From contig JAPSJC010000002.1 of NCBI GenBank assembly GCA_031178355.1, positions 56,014 to 120,013 on the forward strand: 64,000 nucleotides of DNA, read 5' to 3'. A program made the translations under genes and the position numbers. The DNA is from Ureibacillus sp. Lineage in GTDB: Bacteria; Bacillota; Bacilli; Bacillales_A; Planococcaceae. Under the pieces are notes generated by a model, which saw only the letters and a list, made by a program, of their open reading frames with translations, was not told where the DNA came from and searched no databases. Shown one piece after another: positions 1 to 9,542 of the stretch (its first letter is position 1; every line of letters starts with the position of its first letter).

Positions 1-2
1 GA

Positions 3-302
3 CAATTAAATTCACCTGCACTAAGTATCATGACACAGCACGGCTTAATTCGTGAACGCTTTGCATCACTAGCAACAGATTCCATCCGTGCCGAACTTTT
101 AACTTTAGTAGGGTATGAAACTCAAGTATTAGAATTTATTGATATAGAACACACACCAAAGAATATTTTATTGCGGGCATACTACACAGGAAAAAAACCT
201 TCATTAGAACAAGTAAAACGTTATGATGAGTTTGTTCAATTCTTATCTGCCAAACCGTTTCTACAAAATGAATTACAAGATTACTTAAATAGTTTGAGCT
301 AA
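3..302 (+). CDS. 3' part of a 5'-truncated CDS, possibly a methyltransferase C-terminus
   Basis: Frame is open from the window edge (QLNSPALSIMTQHG...) to the stop at 302; family assignment is weak. Confidence 0.5.
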   Translation, partial: QLNSPALSIMTQHGLIRERFASLATDSIRAELLTLVGYETQVLEFIDIEHTPKNILLRAYYTGKKPSLEQVKRYDEFVQFLSAKPFLQNELQDYLNSLS

Positions 303-494
303 AGCAACATATCATTTAGAGACAAGTATATTTTGATGAACATCAAAGTATACTTGTCTTTTATTACTTTAAAATATAGACATTACTACATTGTAAATCT
401 TGTATATTTCATAATTTTTGTATTGATTTTGTATTTCTTGTTACTTTAGATAAAGTTTTTGAAAATAATTCTCACATAAATCAGGAGGCATTCC

Positions 495-1115
495 ATGTTT
501 AGCCCTAAAAAACAAGACCCTTTCTTTGTGTCACTACATAAAATTGCAGAAAATATGAGGGAAGCAATTCATTATGCTAATAACGCAAAATATGAAACCA
601 TTGCTGACTTAAAAGATGTATCTATTAAGCTAAAAAAATATGAAACATATGGTGATCATTTAATTCATGAACTCATTGTAATGTTAAATAAATCATTCAT
701 GACACCCATTGAGAGAGAAGATATATTAGCTTTAGCTAATCGCTTGGATGATGTTTTAGATGGAATGGAGCATTGCATAGCCCATTTTGAAATGTTTTCA
801 TTTACAGAAATGGATAGTTCCATAAAAACATTTTTAGAACTAATCACGAAAAGTTCCAATGAAATAGTAGCAGCGATTGAATTATTGAATAGAAAAAATT
901 TATTAGAGATGCGTAAGCATATAATTCTTATTAAGGATTATGAACGTGAATGTGATGAAGTATCTCGTTCTTCTATTAAACAACTATTTTTAAACGAAAA
1001 AGATCCTATACGCTTAATAAAGTTCAAAGACATTTACAATCAACTAGAAGATATCGCAGATTATTGCCAAGATGTGGCGAATACTCTCGAAACGATTATT
1101 ATGCGTAATGCTTAG
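495..1115 (+). CDS. DUF47/PhoU-like phosphate transport regulator
   Basis: All-helical ~206 aa protein with AGGAGG RBS, directly upstream of a Pit transporter. Confidence 0.85.
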   Translation: MFSPKKQDPFFVSLHKIAENMREAIHYANNAKYETIADLKDVSIKLKKYETYGDHLIHELIVMLNKSFMTPIEREDILALANRLDDVLDGMEHCIAHFEMFSFTEMDSSIKTFLELITKSSNEIVAAIELLNRKNLLEMRKHIILIKDYERECDEVSRSSIKQLFLNEKDPIRLIKFKDIYNQLEDIADYCQDVANTLETIIMRNA

Positions 1116-1130
1116 GAGCTGTAATAAAAT

Positions 1131-2147
1131 ATGGATACAATATTAATTATTACGATATTAGTTGTCATTTTTGCACTTGCATTCGATTTTATTAATGGTT
1201 TTCACGATACTGCAAATGCAATTGCAACTTCTGTATCAACGCGTGCACTACCACCACGAGTTGCCGTTTTATTAGCGGCTGTTATGAACTTTTTAGGGGC
1301 AATCACCTTTGTTGGGGTGGCAAAAGCAATAGCAAAGGACATTGTGGATCCACTTGCTTTAAATATTAGTCCCGACGATACTACAGGGACAATTGTTATA
1401 TTAGCAGCACTTTTATCAGCGATCACTTGGAACCTTTTAACTTGGTATTTTGGAATACCTTCAAGTTCATCCCATACTTTGATTGGATCAATTGCTGGGG
1501 CAGCAATTGCCGCAGCTGGATTTAAAATATTAAATTATGGTGGCTTTTCAAGTATTCTTATTGGATTAGTACTATCGCCATTTCTTGCACTTGCAGTTGG
1601 TTTTATCTTCATGAGTCTTTTTAAACTACTATTTAAAAATTGGAACTTATATCGGACAAATAGAGGGTTTCGCACTTTACAGATCTTCACAGCTGCCTTA
1701 CAAGCATTTACTCATGGTACAAATGATGCTCAAAAAGCAATGGGGATTATTACAATGGCGCTAATTGCAGCTGGGTTACAAACAGACGATAGTGTACATG
1801 ATTGGGTTCGTATTTCATGTGCTATTGCGATGGGGTTAGGAACATCGATTGGTGGATATAAAATTATTAAAACTGTAGGCGGGAAAATAATGAAAATCCG
1901 TCCAGTTAATGGCGCAGCAGCGGACTTAGCATCTGCTTCAATAATCTTTGGTGCAACATTGATACATTTACCTGTTTCCACTACACACGTTATCTCCTCT
2001 GCTATTATGGGGGTAGGGTCTGCGCAACGAGTAAAGGGTGTAAAATGGGGGGTTGCCCGCAAAATTGTTCTAACTTGGTTAATTACTATGCCGATATCCG
2101 CGCTTATGGCAGCAATTACTTATTATATTTTAAATATATTCTTTTAA
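1131..2147 (+). CDS. pit: Inorganic phosphate transporter, PiT family
   Basis: GFHDTANAIATSVSTRAL and FTHGTNDAQKAMG motifs. Confidence 0.93.
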   Translation: MDTILIITILVVIFALAFDFINGFHDTANAIATSVSTRALPPRVAVLLAAVMNFLGAITFVGVAKAIAKDIVDPLALNISPDDTTGTIVILAALLSAITWNLLTWYFGIPSSSSHTLIGSIAGAAIAAAGFKILNYGGFSSILIGLVLSPFLALAVGFIFMSLFKLLFKNWNLYRTNRGFRTLQIFTAALQAFTHGTNDAQKAMGIITMALIAAGLQTDDSVHDWVRISCAIAMGLGTSIGGYKIIKTVGGKIMKIRPVNGAAADLASASIIFGATLIHLPVSTTHVISSAIMGVGSAQRVKGVKWGVARKIVLTWLITMPISALMAAITYYILNIFF

Positions 2148-2150
2148 TAT

Positions 2151-2188
2151 AAAAAAAGTTGAATGGCAAATGCGATTCAACTTTTTTT
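2151..2188 (+). terminator. Bidirectional Rho-independent terminator
   Basis: AAAAAAAGTTGAAT-ggcaaatgcg-ATTCAACTTTTTTT. Confidence 0.8.
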
Positions 2189-2210
2189 GGCCATATAAAA
2201 CGACCGCCGC

Positions 2211-2378
2211 CTATGAAAGGTCAGTCTTATTTACTTCCTCAGTCAACCTAAATGATAATTCGTCTACAGAATTCTTCGGTTCGTATGTTGCAAAGAATGT
2301 TTTAAAAGCAATGAAAATTAATATTACCACTACTATAACTATGCTAACTACAATAATTGCTGCCTTTTTCCCGTTCAT
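2211..2378 (-). CDS. Small single-TM membrane protein, 55 aa (not in ORF track on this strand)
   Basis: MNGKKAAIIVVSIVIVVVILIFIAFKTFFATYEPKNSVDELSFRLTEEVNKTDLS; AAGGGAAAATAGG RBS; directly after the 2390-2848 gene. Confidence 0.65.
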   Translation of the reverse strand: MNGKKAAIIVVSIVIVVVILIFIAFKTFFATYEPKNSVDELSFRLTEEVNKTDLS

Positions 2379-2389
2379 CCTATTTTCCC

Positions 2390-2848
2390 TTACCCTTTCT
2401 TTTTAAAACCGTCTTCTTTCAAATACTCAACCGCTGCTTCTCTTGTTCCAAAGCTTTCTTCTAAATTACTTTGAAAGTACACATTCCAACTTCGTTTTTC
2501 ATAGACTAATTCAATTTCGGAACCATGGTTTGAATACCAATATTCAATTATTGGTTGATCTGGATCCTCAGAAAGAAAAGCAATTGCATCACTAATTATT
2601 TCTCTTAGTTTTGACTCATCATAATCTCGAATATTAACTAACCCTCTGTCATTTGCCTCATTTTCGTATTTTAATAAATCTCCAACAAACACAAAGCCAT
2701 TGCCATTCGGGTGTAGTTTCTCAACAACAATTGTCTTCTCATATAAACTTTCATTGAAGTGATAATTTACTCGATTTAACGATATCTCCTTTTTTGTTAG
2801 TTCGGAAAACGATTCAATAATATTTTGTTTTTGCTCAAATGATAACAT
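2390..2848 (-). CDS. Hypothetical protein
   Basis: 152 aa ORF; AGGAGCTCGTAC upstream of ATG. Confidence 0.75.
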   Translation of the reverse strand: MLSFEQKQNIIESFSELTKKEISLNRVNYHFNESLYEKTIVVEKLHPNGNGFVFVGDLLKYENEANDRGLVNIRDYDESKLREIISDAIAFLSEDPDQPIIEYWYSNHGSEIELVYEKRSWNVYFQSNLEESFGTREAAVEYLKEDGFKKKG

Positions 2849-2908
2849 GTACGAGCTCCTTTTATTCCTTTTTTATTTATTCAGCAAACAGTATAACAAT
2901 ATATATAA

Positions 2909-2935
2909 AAACAGTATACCTTAGGCATACTGTTT
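2909..2935 (-). terminator. Rho-independent terminator of AI-2E transporter gene
   Basis: AAACAGTAT...ATACTGTTT hairpin just after the stop. Confidence 0.6.
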
Positions 2936-2951
2936 CCTACTCTTTTATCTG

Positions 2952-4031
2952 TTAAACTGACTTTGTTGCAGCTTCTTTAATCTTCCTACGTTCTTCATAA
3001 ATGTTAATTAAAATTGCTTTTATAACTGCATAAGTAGGAATTGCAATAATAATAGCTATAAAACCAGCAATATTACCAGCAGCGAGAACAACTGAAATAA
3101 CAGTTAATGGATGGATATTTAACTTTTCACCCATTATATTTGGTGTAATAAGATTACTTTCAACTTGCTGAGCAACTAGGGTAATTACACATACCCAAAT
3201 AACTAAAATTGGATCCTGTGTAAGAGCGACCACAATCGCCGGTGCCAAAGATATCCACGGACCTATAAAAGGAATCATATTCATAAAGAAAGCAAAGATT
3301 GCTAATAGTAATGAATACTCTAGCCCTATCAAATGATATCCCACATAAATTGAAATGGCGAGTATTGCACTGATCATTACTTGACCTTGTACATAATTAC
3401 GTAATACATTGTCAATATCTGCAAGCGTTTCTTTAACCCATCTACGGCGATCACCTGTAAATATATTGTAAATTTGAGGCGCAAATTTTTCGTGATCTTT
3501 TAACATGAATATAAAAAAGAATGGAATTAGGATTATTGTAAAGGTAGCTGAAACTGCTCCGCTTATAAAAGATACAATCATCTGGCTACCTGCAACAGCA
3601 ATTCCTTGAATTGAATCAACAATAGAATCAATCATTTGCTCTGCCTGTGGTGGTAAGTTGTCCTTATTTGCCATGACAAAATCTGTTGCTTCCATAATTT
3701 TGTCTCCAATATAAGGAGAGCTTTTTACTAGATTACTTATTTGATTTGATATTGGGTTCGCTATTAGTAGTGCTAACCCTGTAAATAAACCCGCCAATAT
3801 TAATACAATTGTAACGATACTTCCCCATCTAGGCATTCCGCGCTTTTCTAATAGCCTTTGAATAGGTTCAGTTACATAATAAAGTACCCCACCAATTAAT
3901 AATGGAATAAATATAGTTTGTATAATAATAAATATCGGATTAAAAATCCAATGAATCTCAAGTGTGTACTTCGTAATTAATAATAATATTAATATTCCGA
4001 CCCCTACTTGAAACCACACTTTTTTTGTCAC
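2952..4031 (-). CDS. AI-2E family transporter (PerM/YtvI-like)
   Basis: Polytopic 359 aa with typical C-terminal GPWISLAPAIVVALTQDP...NLITPNIMGEKLNIHPLTVI. Confidence 0.9.
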   Translation of the reverse strand: MTKKVWFQVGVGILILLLITKYTLEIHWIFNPIFIIIQTIFIPLLIGGVLYYVTEPIQRLLEKRGMPRWGSIVTIVLILAGLFTGLALLIANPISNQISNLVKSSPYIGDKIMEATDFVMANKDNLPPQAEQMIDSIVDSIQGIAVAGSQMIVSFISGAVSATFTIILIPFFFIFMLKDHEKFAPQIYNIFTGDRRRWVKETLADIDNVLRNYVQGQVMISAILAISIYVGYHLIGLEYSLLLAIFAFFMNMIPFIGPWISLAPAIVVALTQDPILVIWVCVITLVAQQVESNLITPNIMGEKLNIHPLTVISVVLAAGNIAGFIAIIIAIPTYAVIKAILINIYEERRKIKEAATKSV

Positions 4032-4271
4032 CTATACGCTCACTCCCTTCAATCTCCGTATTAGTATTCTTTACCAAAAATAATAGAGTTAAAACTATAT
4101 ACAACTATATATTAACAAAAGTACCAAAAATATATTAGTAAAAAATATCTCGAACTGACTTAATGATAATATCTAGATAGGCCATTTCCTATGCAACAGA
4201 TTTGCGAACAACATGGTATTGACCTGAATCTTGTGCGGATTTTCAAAAAATTTTAAACTTATTACCGCAAA

Positions 4272-4304
4272 TAAAAACCTCCCGAAATATCGAGAGGTTT
4301 TTAT
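4272..4304 (-). terminator. Rho-independent terminator of pepF
   Basis: AAAAACCTC...GAGGTTTTT stem just after the stop. Confidence 0.75.
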
Positions 4305-4305
4305 T

Positions 4306-6003
4306 TTATAGTTTCTCGTCATCTACTGAGTTAATATACTCTTCTATAGATTCAATAATAGACTCTATACAACCGTCTTCAAAAGGAGAGATTAGTCCTG
4401 CTGCTTCTACTAGTTTTGTAAATGATTTCGAACCACCTAGTCCACATAGGTGAAGATAATCCTTCCAAGCATCCTCGAAGTTTTCTCTTGAACGTTTCCA
4501 GAATTGGAATGCACATACTTGCGCAAGAGTATAATCGATATAATAGAAAGGACTATTATAGATATGACCTTGTCGTTGCCAGAATCCACCTTGTTCTAAA
4601 TAATCATAGCCATCATAATCACGATGAGGTAAATATTTCTCCTCAATAGCTTTCCATGCCGCTTTTCTTTCTGCTGGTGTCATATTAGGATTTTCATAAA
4701 CTACATGTTGGAATTCATCAACAGAAACACCATAAGGTAGGAATAATAAACCACTTGTTAAATGAGTAAACTTATACTTTTCAGTTTCTTCCTTAAAGAA
4801 TAAGTCCATCCATCGCCATGTAAAGAATTCCATACTCATTGAATGAATCTCAGCAGATTCATATGTTGGCCAGAGGTATTCAGGTATACCAATGTTACGA
4901 CTAGAATACACTTGGAAAGCATGTCCTGCTTCATGAGTTAGGACATCGATGTCACCAGAAGTTCCATTAAAGTTAGAGAAAATAAATGGCGCATTATAGC
5001 TATCTATAAAAGTACAATAACCTCCACTCTCTTTTCCTTTTTTCGCTTCAAGATCCATTAAATCATTATCAATCATGAAGTTGATAAATTCACCTGTTTC
5101 TGGAGATAGATCCTCATACATCTTCTTCCCATTTTCAATAATCCACTCGGCATCCCCTTTAGGATTCGCATTTCCTGTTAAGAAGTTTAACCCCTCATCG
5201 TAATATTTAAAGTTATCTACACCAATACGCTTTGCTTGTCTTTCGTAAAGTTTAGTTGCAACCGGAACGATATACTCTTTTACTTGATTACGGAAGTTTT
5301 TAACCATTTCCGCATTATAATCAACGCGGTTCATATTAACATATCCAAGCTCAACATAATTGTTATAGCCTAAAGTCGTTGCAATTTGATGACGAAGCTT
5401 TACAAGAGAATCATAGATTTCGTCGAATTTCTCACCATTCTCTTTAAAGAAATCAAATCTAGCAATCATTGCCTTCTTACGTACTTCTCGGTCTGTTGAC
5501 TCACCATAAGGAGCTAATTGAGCTAATGTTAATGTTTTACCATCGAATTCAATTTGCGCTGAAGCAACAAGCTTACTATACTCTGATACAAGCTTATTTT
5601 CTTTTTGTAATAACTCAATTATTTCTGGTGAGAAGGATTTAATTTGGTTTTCAGCAAGCGCAAAAAGTTGAGACCCCCACTTCTCCTCTAGCTCATTTCG
5701 AAACGGAGATTTCACTAACTCTTGATAATACTCAAATATTACTTCTTCAAATTGTGGTGCAATTTCATCAAAATAATCTCGTTCCATTTGATAGAACTCG
5801 TCATTAGTATTAATAGATGCACGAATGTAAACTAGCGTTGAATGTGTTCCATATTCCTTACGAACATTATTAATTTCCTCAATAGCACTAATCTGTTTTT
5901 CAACAGTTTCGGCATTTTTAAATTGTTCAATTAATAAGCGAATTTCTTTCGTTAAAGCATCTAATTCCGGTCTTTTATATTCATAGTCCTTAAAAGTAAC
6001 CAT
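4306..6003 (-). CDS. pepF: M3 family oligoendopeptidase
   Basis: HEAGHAFQ zinc-binding motif; likely start MVTFKDYEYKRPEL (ORF track extends to 6075). Confidence 0.92.
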   Translation of the reverse strand: MVTFKDYEYKRPELDALTKEIRLLIEQFKNAETVEKQISAIEEINNVRKEYGTHSTLVYIRASINTNDEFYQMERDYFDEIAPQFEEVIFEYYQELVKSPFRNELEEKWGSQLFALAENQIKSFSPEIIELLQKENKLVSEYSKLVASAQIEFDGKTLTLAQLAPYGESTDREVRKKAMIARFDFFKENGEKFDEIYDSLVKLRHQIATTLGYNNYVELGYVNMNRVDYNAEMVKNFRNQVKEYIVPVATKLYERQAKRIGVDNFKYYDEGLNFLTGNANPKGDAEWIIENGKKMYEDLSPETGEFINFMIDNDLMDLEAKKGKESGGYCTFIDSYNAPFIFSNFNGTSGDIDVLTHEAGHAFQVYSSRNIGIPEYLWPTYESAEIHSMSMEFFTWRWMDLFFKEETEKYKFTHLTSGLLFLPYGVSVDEFQHVVYENPNMTPAERKAAWKAIEEKYLPHRDYDGYDYLEQGGFWQRQGHIYNSPFYYIDYTLAQVCAFQFWKRSRENFEDAWKDYLHLCGLGGSKSFTKLVEAAGLISPFEDGCIESIIESIEEYINSVDDEKL

Positions 6004-6153
6004 AATTATACCCCTCTTCCCCATTTTTGGAATAGTTTGAATATTAATTATATATGCAAATATGTATCCTCGCAATCTTCCAATCTAGAGTCCACTTATT
6101 AACAAATAATACTATTCGCAAAACCTTTTTACAAATTTAACTATTATAGAGAA

Positions 6154-6187
6154 TAAAAAAAATCCAACAGCTTTCACTGTCGGATTT
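6154..6187 (-). terminator. Rho-independent terminator of yebC
   Basis: AAATCCAACAG-ctttca-CTGTCGGATTT with T-run on the minus strand. Confidence 0.7.
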
Positions 6188-6197
6188 AATCTTATAT

Positions 6198-6917
6198 TTA
6201 GTCTTCTAGATCTGCATTATGATATACACGCTGTACATCGTCTAAATCTTCAAGAGCATCTAACATTTTTTCAAATTTCGCCTTATCTTCTCCTGTTAAC
6301 TTTACTTCTGTTTGGGGAAGCATAGTCAATTCTGCTACAGAAAATTCTGTAATCCCCGCTGCTTTAAATGCTTCTTGCGCAGCATGGAACTGATCTGGTT
6401 CAGCATATACAATCGTTACATCTTCCTCTTCAAATACATCTCGCGCATCAACATCTGCTTCTAATAGTATTTCTAATACATCATCTAAAGATTTATCTTC
6501 TATACCAAATACAGCTGTTGCGTCAAACATATAAGTAACGGAACCACTAACACCCATGTTTCCACCATTTTTACCAAAAGCAGCACGTACGTCTGAAGCT
6601 GTTCTATTTACGTTATTTGTTAATGCATCAACAATGACCATTGTTCCACCAACACCAAAGCCTTCATAACGTAATTCATTATAATCTTCACCGCCAGCAC
6701 CTTTAGCTTTATCGATTGCTTTATCAATGATGTGTTTTGGCACATTGTATGTTTTAGCACGTTCTAATACAAATTTTAATGCAGCATTTGATTCTGGATC
6801 TGGTTCACCTTTTTTAGCAGCTACATAGATTTCAACACCAAACTTCGCATAAATACGACTAGTATTTTTATCCTTTTCTGCTTTTTTATCTTTAATATTA
6901 TTCCATTTTCGACCCAT
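6198..6917 (-). CDS. YebC/PmpR family protein
   Basis: [44 protein letters not shown] is the family N-terminus. Confidence 0.95.
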   Translation of the reverse strand: MGRKWNNIKDKKAEKDKNTSRIYAKFGVEIYVAAKKGEPDPESNAALKFVLERAKTYNVPKHIIDKAIDKAKGAGGEDYNELRYEGFGVGGTMVIVDALTNNVNRTASDVRAAFGKNGGNMGVSGSVTYMFDATAVFGIEDKSLDDVLEILLEADVDARDVFEEEDVTIVYAEPDQFHAAQEAFKAAGITEFSVAELTMLPQTEVKLTGEDKAKFEKMLDALEDLDDVQRVYHNADLED

Positions 6918-7075
6918 TGGGATCACTCTCTTTCATTGATTCTGGATATACATCAAGGCATGTTCACCTATATTAAGTAAATGAGACTGTAATATTATAC
7001 ACCAACTGATTATAAAAGAAAAAGGGGGGTGATTGACCTATACTACAGAATCAACACCAAGCTATTTCATGATCC

Positions 7076-7546
7076 TTATACACCCTTATTATCTTCCTCT
7101 AGTATTAGGGCTAGAACTGCTTCACATCCTTCGAAGACTAGGTCATATGTTTCTTGAAAATCTCCAGTATAATAAGGATCTGGTACGTCCTTTTTATGAT
7201 CAGTTAAATCTAAAAAACGAAAGACTTTTGGCTGCTCTGGTTGTTCTAACATTTTAAGGATATTTTGAACATTACTCGTATCCATTCCAATTATGTAATC
7301 AAAATTCTCATAATCTTCTTTTTCTAGTTGTCGAGCTTTCATTCCTTTAGTAGTTATATTAAATTCCTGAAGCTTTGCTACAGTCCCCTTATGAGGTGGT
7401 TTTCCAATATGCCAAGAACTAGTAGCTGCAGAATCTACTTTAATGGTTTCGCTTAGACCTCTTTTCTCAATTAAGTCTCTCATAATAGCTTCCGCCATTG
7501 GAGAACGACAGATGTTTCCTAAGCAAACAAACAACACTCGAATCAT
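7076..7546 (-). CDS. Low-molecular-weight protein-tyrosine phosphatase
   Basis: VLFVCLGNICRSPMAE P-loop and VPDPYYTG motif. Confidence 0.95.
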   Translation of the reverse strand: MIRVLFVCLGNICRSPMAEAIMRDLIEKRGLSETIKVDSAATSSWHIGKPPHKGTVAKLQEFNITTKGMKARQLEKEDYENFDYIIGMDTSNVQNILKMLEQPEQPKVFRFLDLTDHKKDVPDPYYTGDFQETYDLVFEGCEAVLALILEEDNKGV

Positions 7547-7977
7547 TCAAAACCCTCCTATCGATATGTATATAAAAAAACTCTCCTATTAGGAGTTGAG
7601 GCGATTCCTCTTTCTCTTTTTCTACGAATAATATTTACAATTTTCAGATTTTTACGTATATTAAATAAGACCATTTAGAGCAATTAATGTTGTAAAATTA
7701 CTTAATTCCTAGACTTGTTAAATGGTCAATAGTTTATAACAAAGTTCTATGGAAGATTACCTAAGGTTACATGTAATTCCTTTGGTGTTGTCTTGAAAAG
7801 AGATTAATACATAACGGAAGATAAAGTGAGAAGTTTGTTGTTGGAATTAGTTTATAACAATATTACTAGATTAAGATATAATCATTATTTTCCATAACAA
7901 TATGCCAAACACTTTTTTATTGACTGTCGACTGTATACACTTTTTTCGATCGAACTATTCCAAATATTACAAAAGGA

Positions 7978-9528
7978 GTGATTGACTTGCAAGAACAATC
8001 GGAAAAAATTCAATTAGAAAAACCAAAAGGGTTTATACGATTTCTCAATGGAGTTGAGCGTTTAGGGAATCGACTTCCAAATCCATTTGTTTTGTTTTTA
8101 TGTTTAGCCCTATTGTGTATTTTTATTTCTTGGCTGGTACATGCCTTCGGAGTTTCTGTTATACACCCAGGAACCGGTGAGGAAATATTTGTAAAAAGTT
8201 TAGTTTCTAATGAAGGTTTAACATTCATATTGGGATCCGCGATAGATAATTTTGTTAACTTTAACCCGTTGGGAGTGGTCCTTGCATTAATGTTAGGGAT
8301 TGGCCTATGTCAAAAAACTGGTTTATTTGAAGCTGCCATAAAGAAAACCATCTTAGGTGCTCCAAAATCGATTATTACTTATGCGGTGTTATTTATTGGA
8401 ATCCTGGGGAATATTGCATCAAATGGGGCGTATGTTGTAGTTCCTCCTTTAGCAGCAATGGTTTTCCTTGCTGTTGGAAGACATCCTTTGGCAGGAATGG
8501 CAGCTGGAATTGCGGGTGTCGGTGCTGGTTTTACTGCGAATATTTTAATTACTGATTTTGACGCGCTTATTTCAGGAATCTCAACAAGTGCAGCAAAAAC
8601 CATTAATGGGGACATTGTGGTAACCGCTATTGATAACTGGTTTTTTATGAGTATATCTGTTTTTGTACTTACTATTACGGGTGCATTCGTTACTGAACGA
8701 ATCATTGAGCCAAAGTTAGGAGCTTATAAAGGGAACGGGCAAGAAGATGCAATAACAGCAGTTGGGCCGTTAGAAACAAAAGCATTAAGAAATACAGTGA
8801 TTTCAGCGGTATTATATATTGGTTTTGTTGCTACATGTTTATTTATCCCAAATAGTCCTTTAAGAAATGAATCTGGTGGATTCATTCCCTCACCATTTAT
8901 GGGTGGAATCACGATGTTTCTTCTATTATTCTTCTTAACGATAGGGATTACATACGGTGTATCGATCAAGAAAATTAAAAATTCAAGTGATGTAACGAAT
9001 TTTATGGTTGAAGGAATGAAGGATATGAGCACATTCATTGTATTGGCATTCGCCATTGCACAGTTTATTGCTTATATCCAGTGGAGTAATTTGGCAATAT
9101 GGATTTCCGTAGACGGAGCAGAACTGCTTAAATCCATTAATTTAACTGGTTTCCCAGTCATTATTCTATTTGTATTATTAACTGCTCTATTAAGTCTCTT
9201 TATTACAAGCGGCAGTGCATTATGGTCAGTCCTGGCACCAGTCTTTGTACCTATGCTGATGTTGCTCGATTTCCATCCAGCATTTATACAGGTGGCTTAC
9301 AGGGTTGCAGATTCGGCAACAAATATGATTACGCCGCTTAATCCGTTTGTGGCAATCATGCTAGTATTCATTACTAAATATGATAAAAAGGCCGGCTTAG
9401 GGACGCATATTTCCTTAATATTCCCTTATACCATCGCATTCTTATTAGTTTGGATCATTATGATATGCATCTTTGGTCTATTTGGAATTCCAGTCGGACC
9501 AGGGGTAGATATGTATTTAAATAATTGA
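7978..9528 (+). CDS. AbgT family transporter
   Basis: 516 aa polytopic; RVADSATNMITPLNPF and SGSALWSVLAPVFVPM motifs; GTG start after AAAGGAG. Confidence 0.93.
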   Translation: MIDLQEQSEKIQLEKPKGFIRFLNGVERLGNRLPNPFVLFLCLALLCIFISWLVHAFGVSVIHPGTGEEIFVKSLVSNEGLTFILGSAIDNFVNFNPLGVVLALMLGIGLCQKTGLFEAAIKKTILGAPKSIITYAVLFIGILGNIASNGAYVVVPPLAAMVFLAVGRHPLAGMAAGIAGVGAGFTANILITDFDALISGISTSAAKTINGDIVVTAIDNWFFMSISVFVLTITGAFVTERIIEPKLGAYKGNGQEDAITAVGPLETKALRNTVISAVLYIGFVATCLFIPNSPLRNESGGFIPSPFMGGITMFLLLFFLTIGITYGVSIKKIKNSSDVTNFMVEGMKDMSTFIVLAFAIAQFIAYIQWSNLAIWISVDGAELLKSINLTGFPVIILFVLLTALLSLFITSGSALWSVLAPVFVPMLMLLDFHPAFIQVAYRVADSATNMITPLNPFVAIMLVFITKYDKKAGLGTHISLIFPYTIAFLLVWIIMICIFGLFGIPVGPGVDMYLNN

Positions 9529-9542
9529 AAGTGGGGGTTATG

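Noticed and set aside
1202-2062. Minus-strand ORFs antisense to pit (74 and 110 aa)
   Set aside because: Shadow frames of a conserved CDS, no RBS and no family signal. The same applies to most antisense ORFs in the track (e.g. 8379-8705, 15035-15322, 24904-25206, 48780-49124, 60650-60883).
2170-2406. Plus-strand 78-aa ORF
   Set aside because: Starts within the pit terminator; the minus-strand 55-aa ORF is the more convincing gene.
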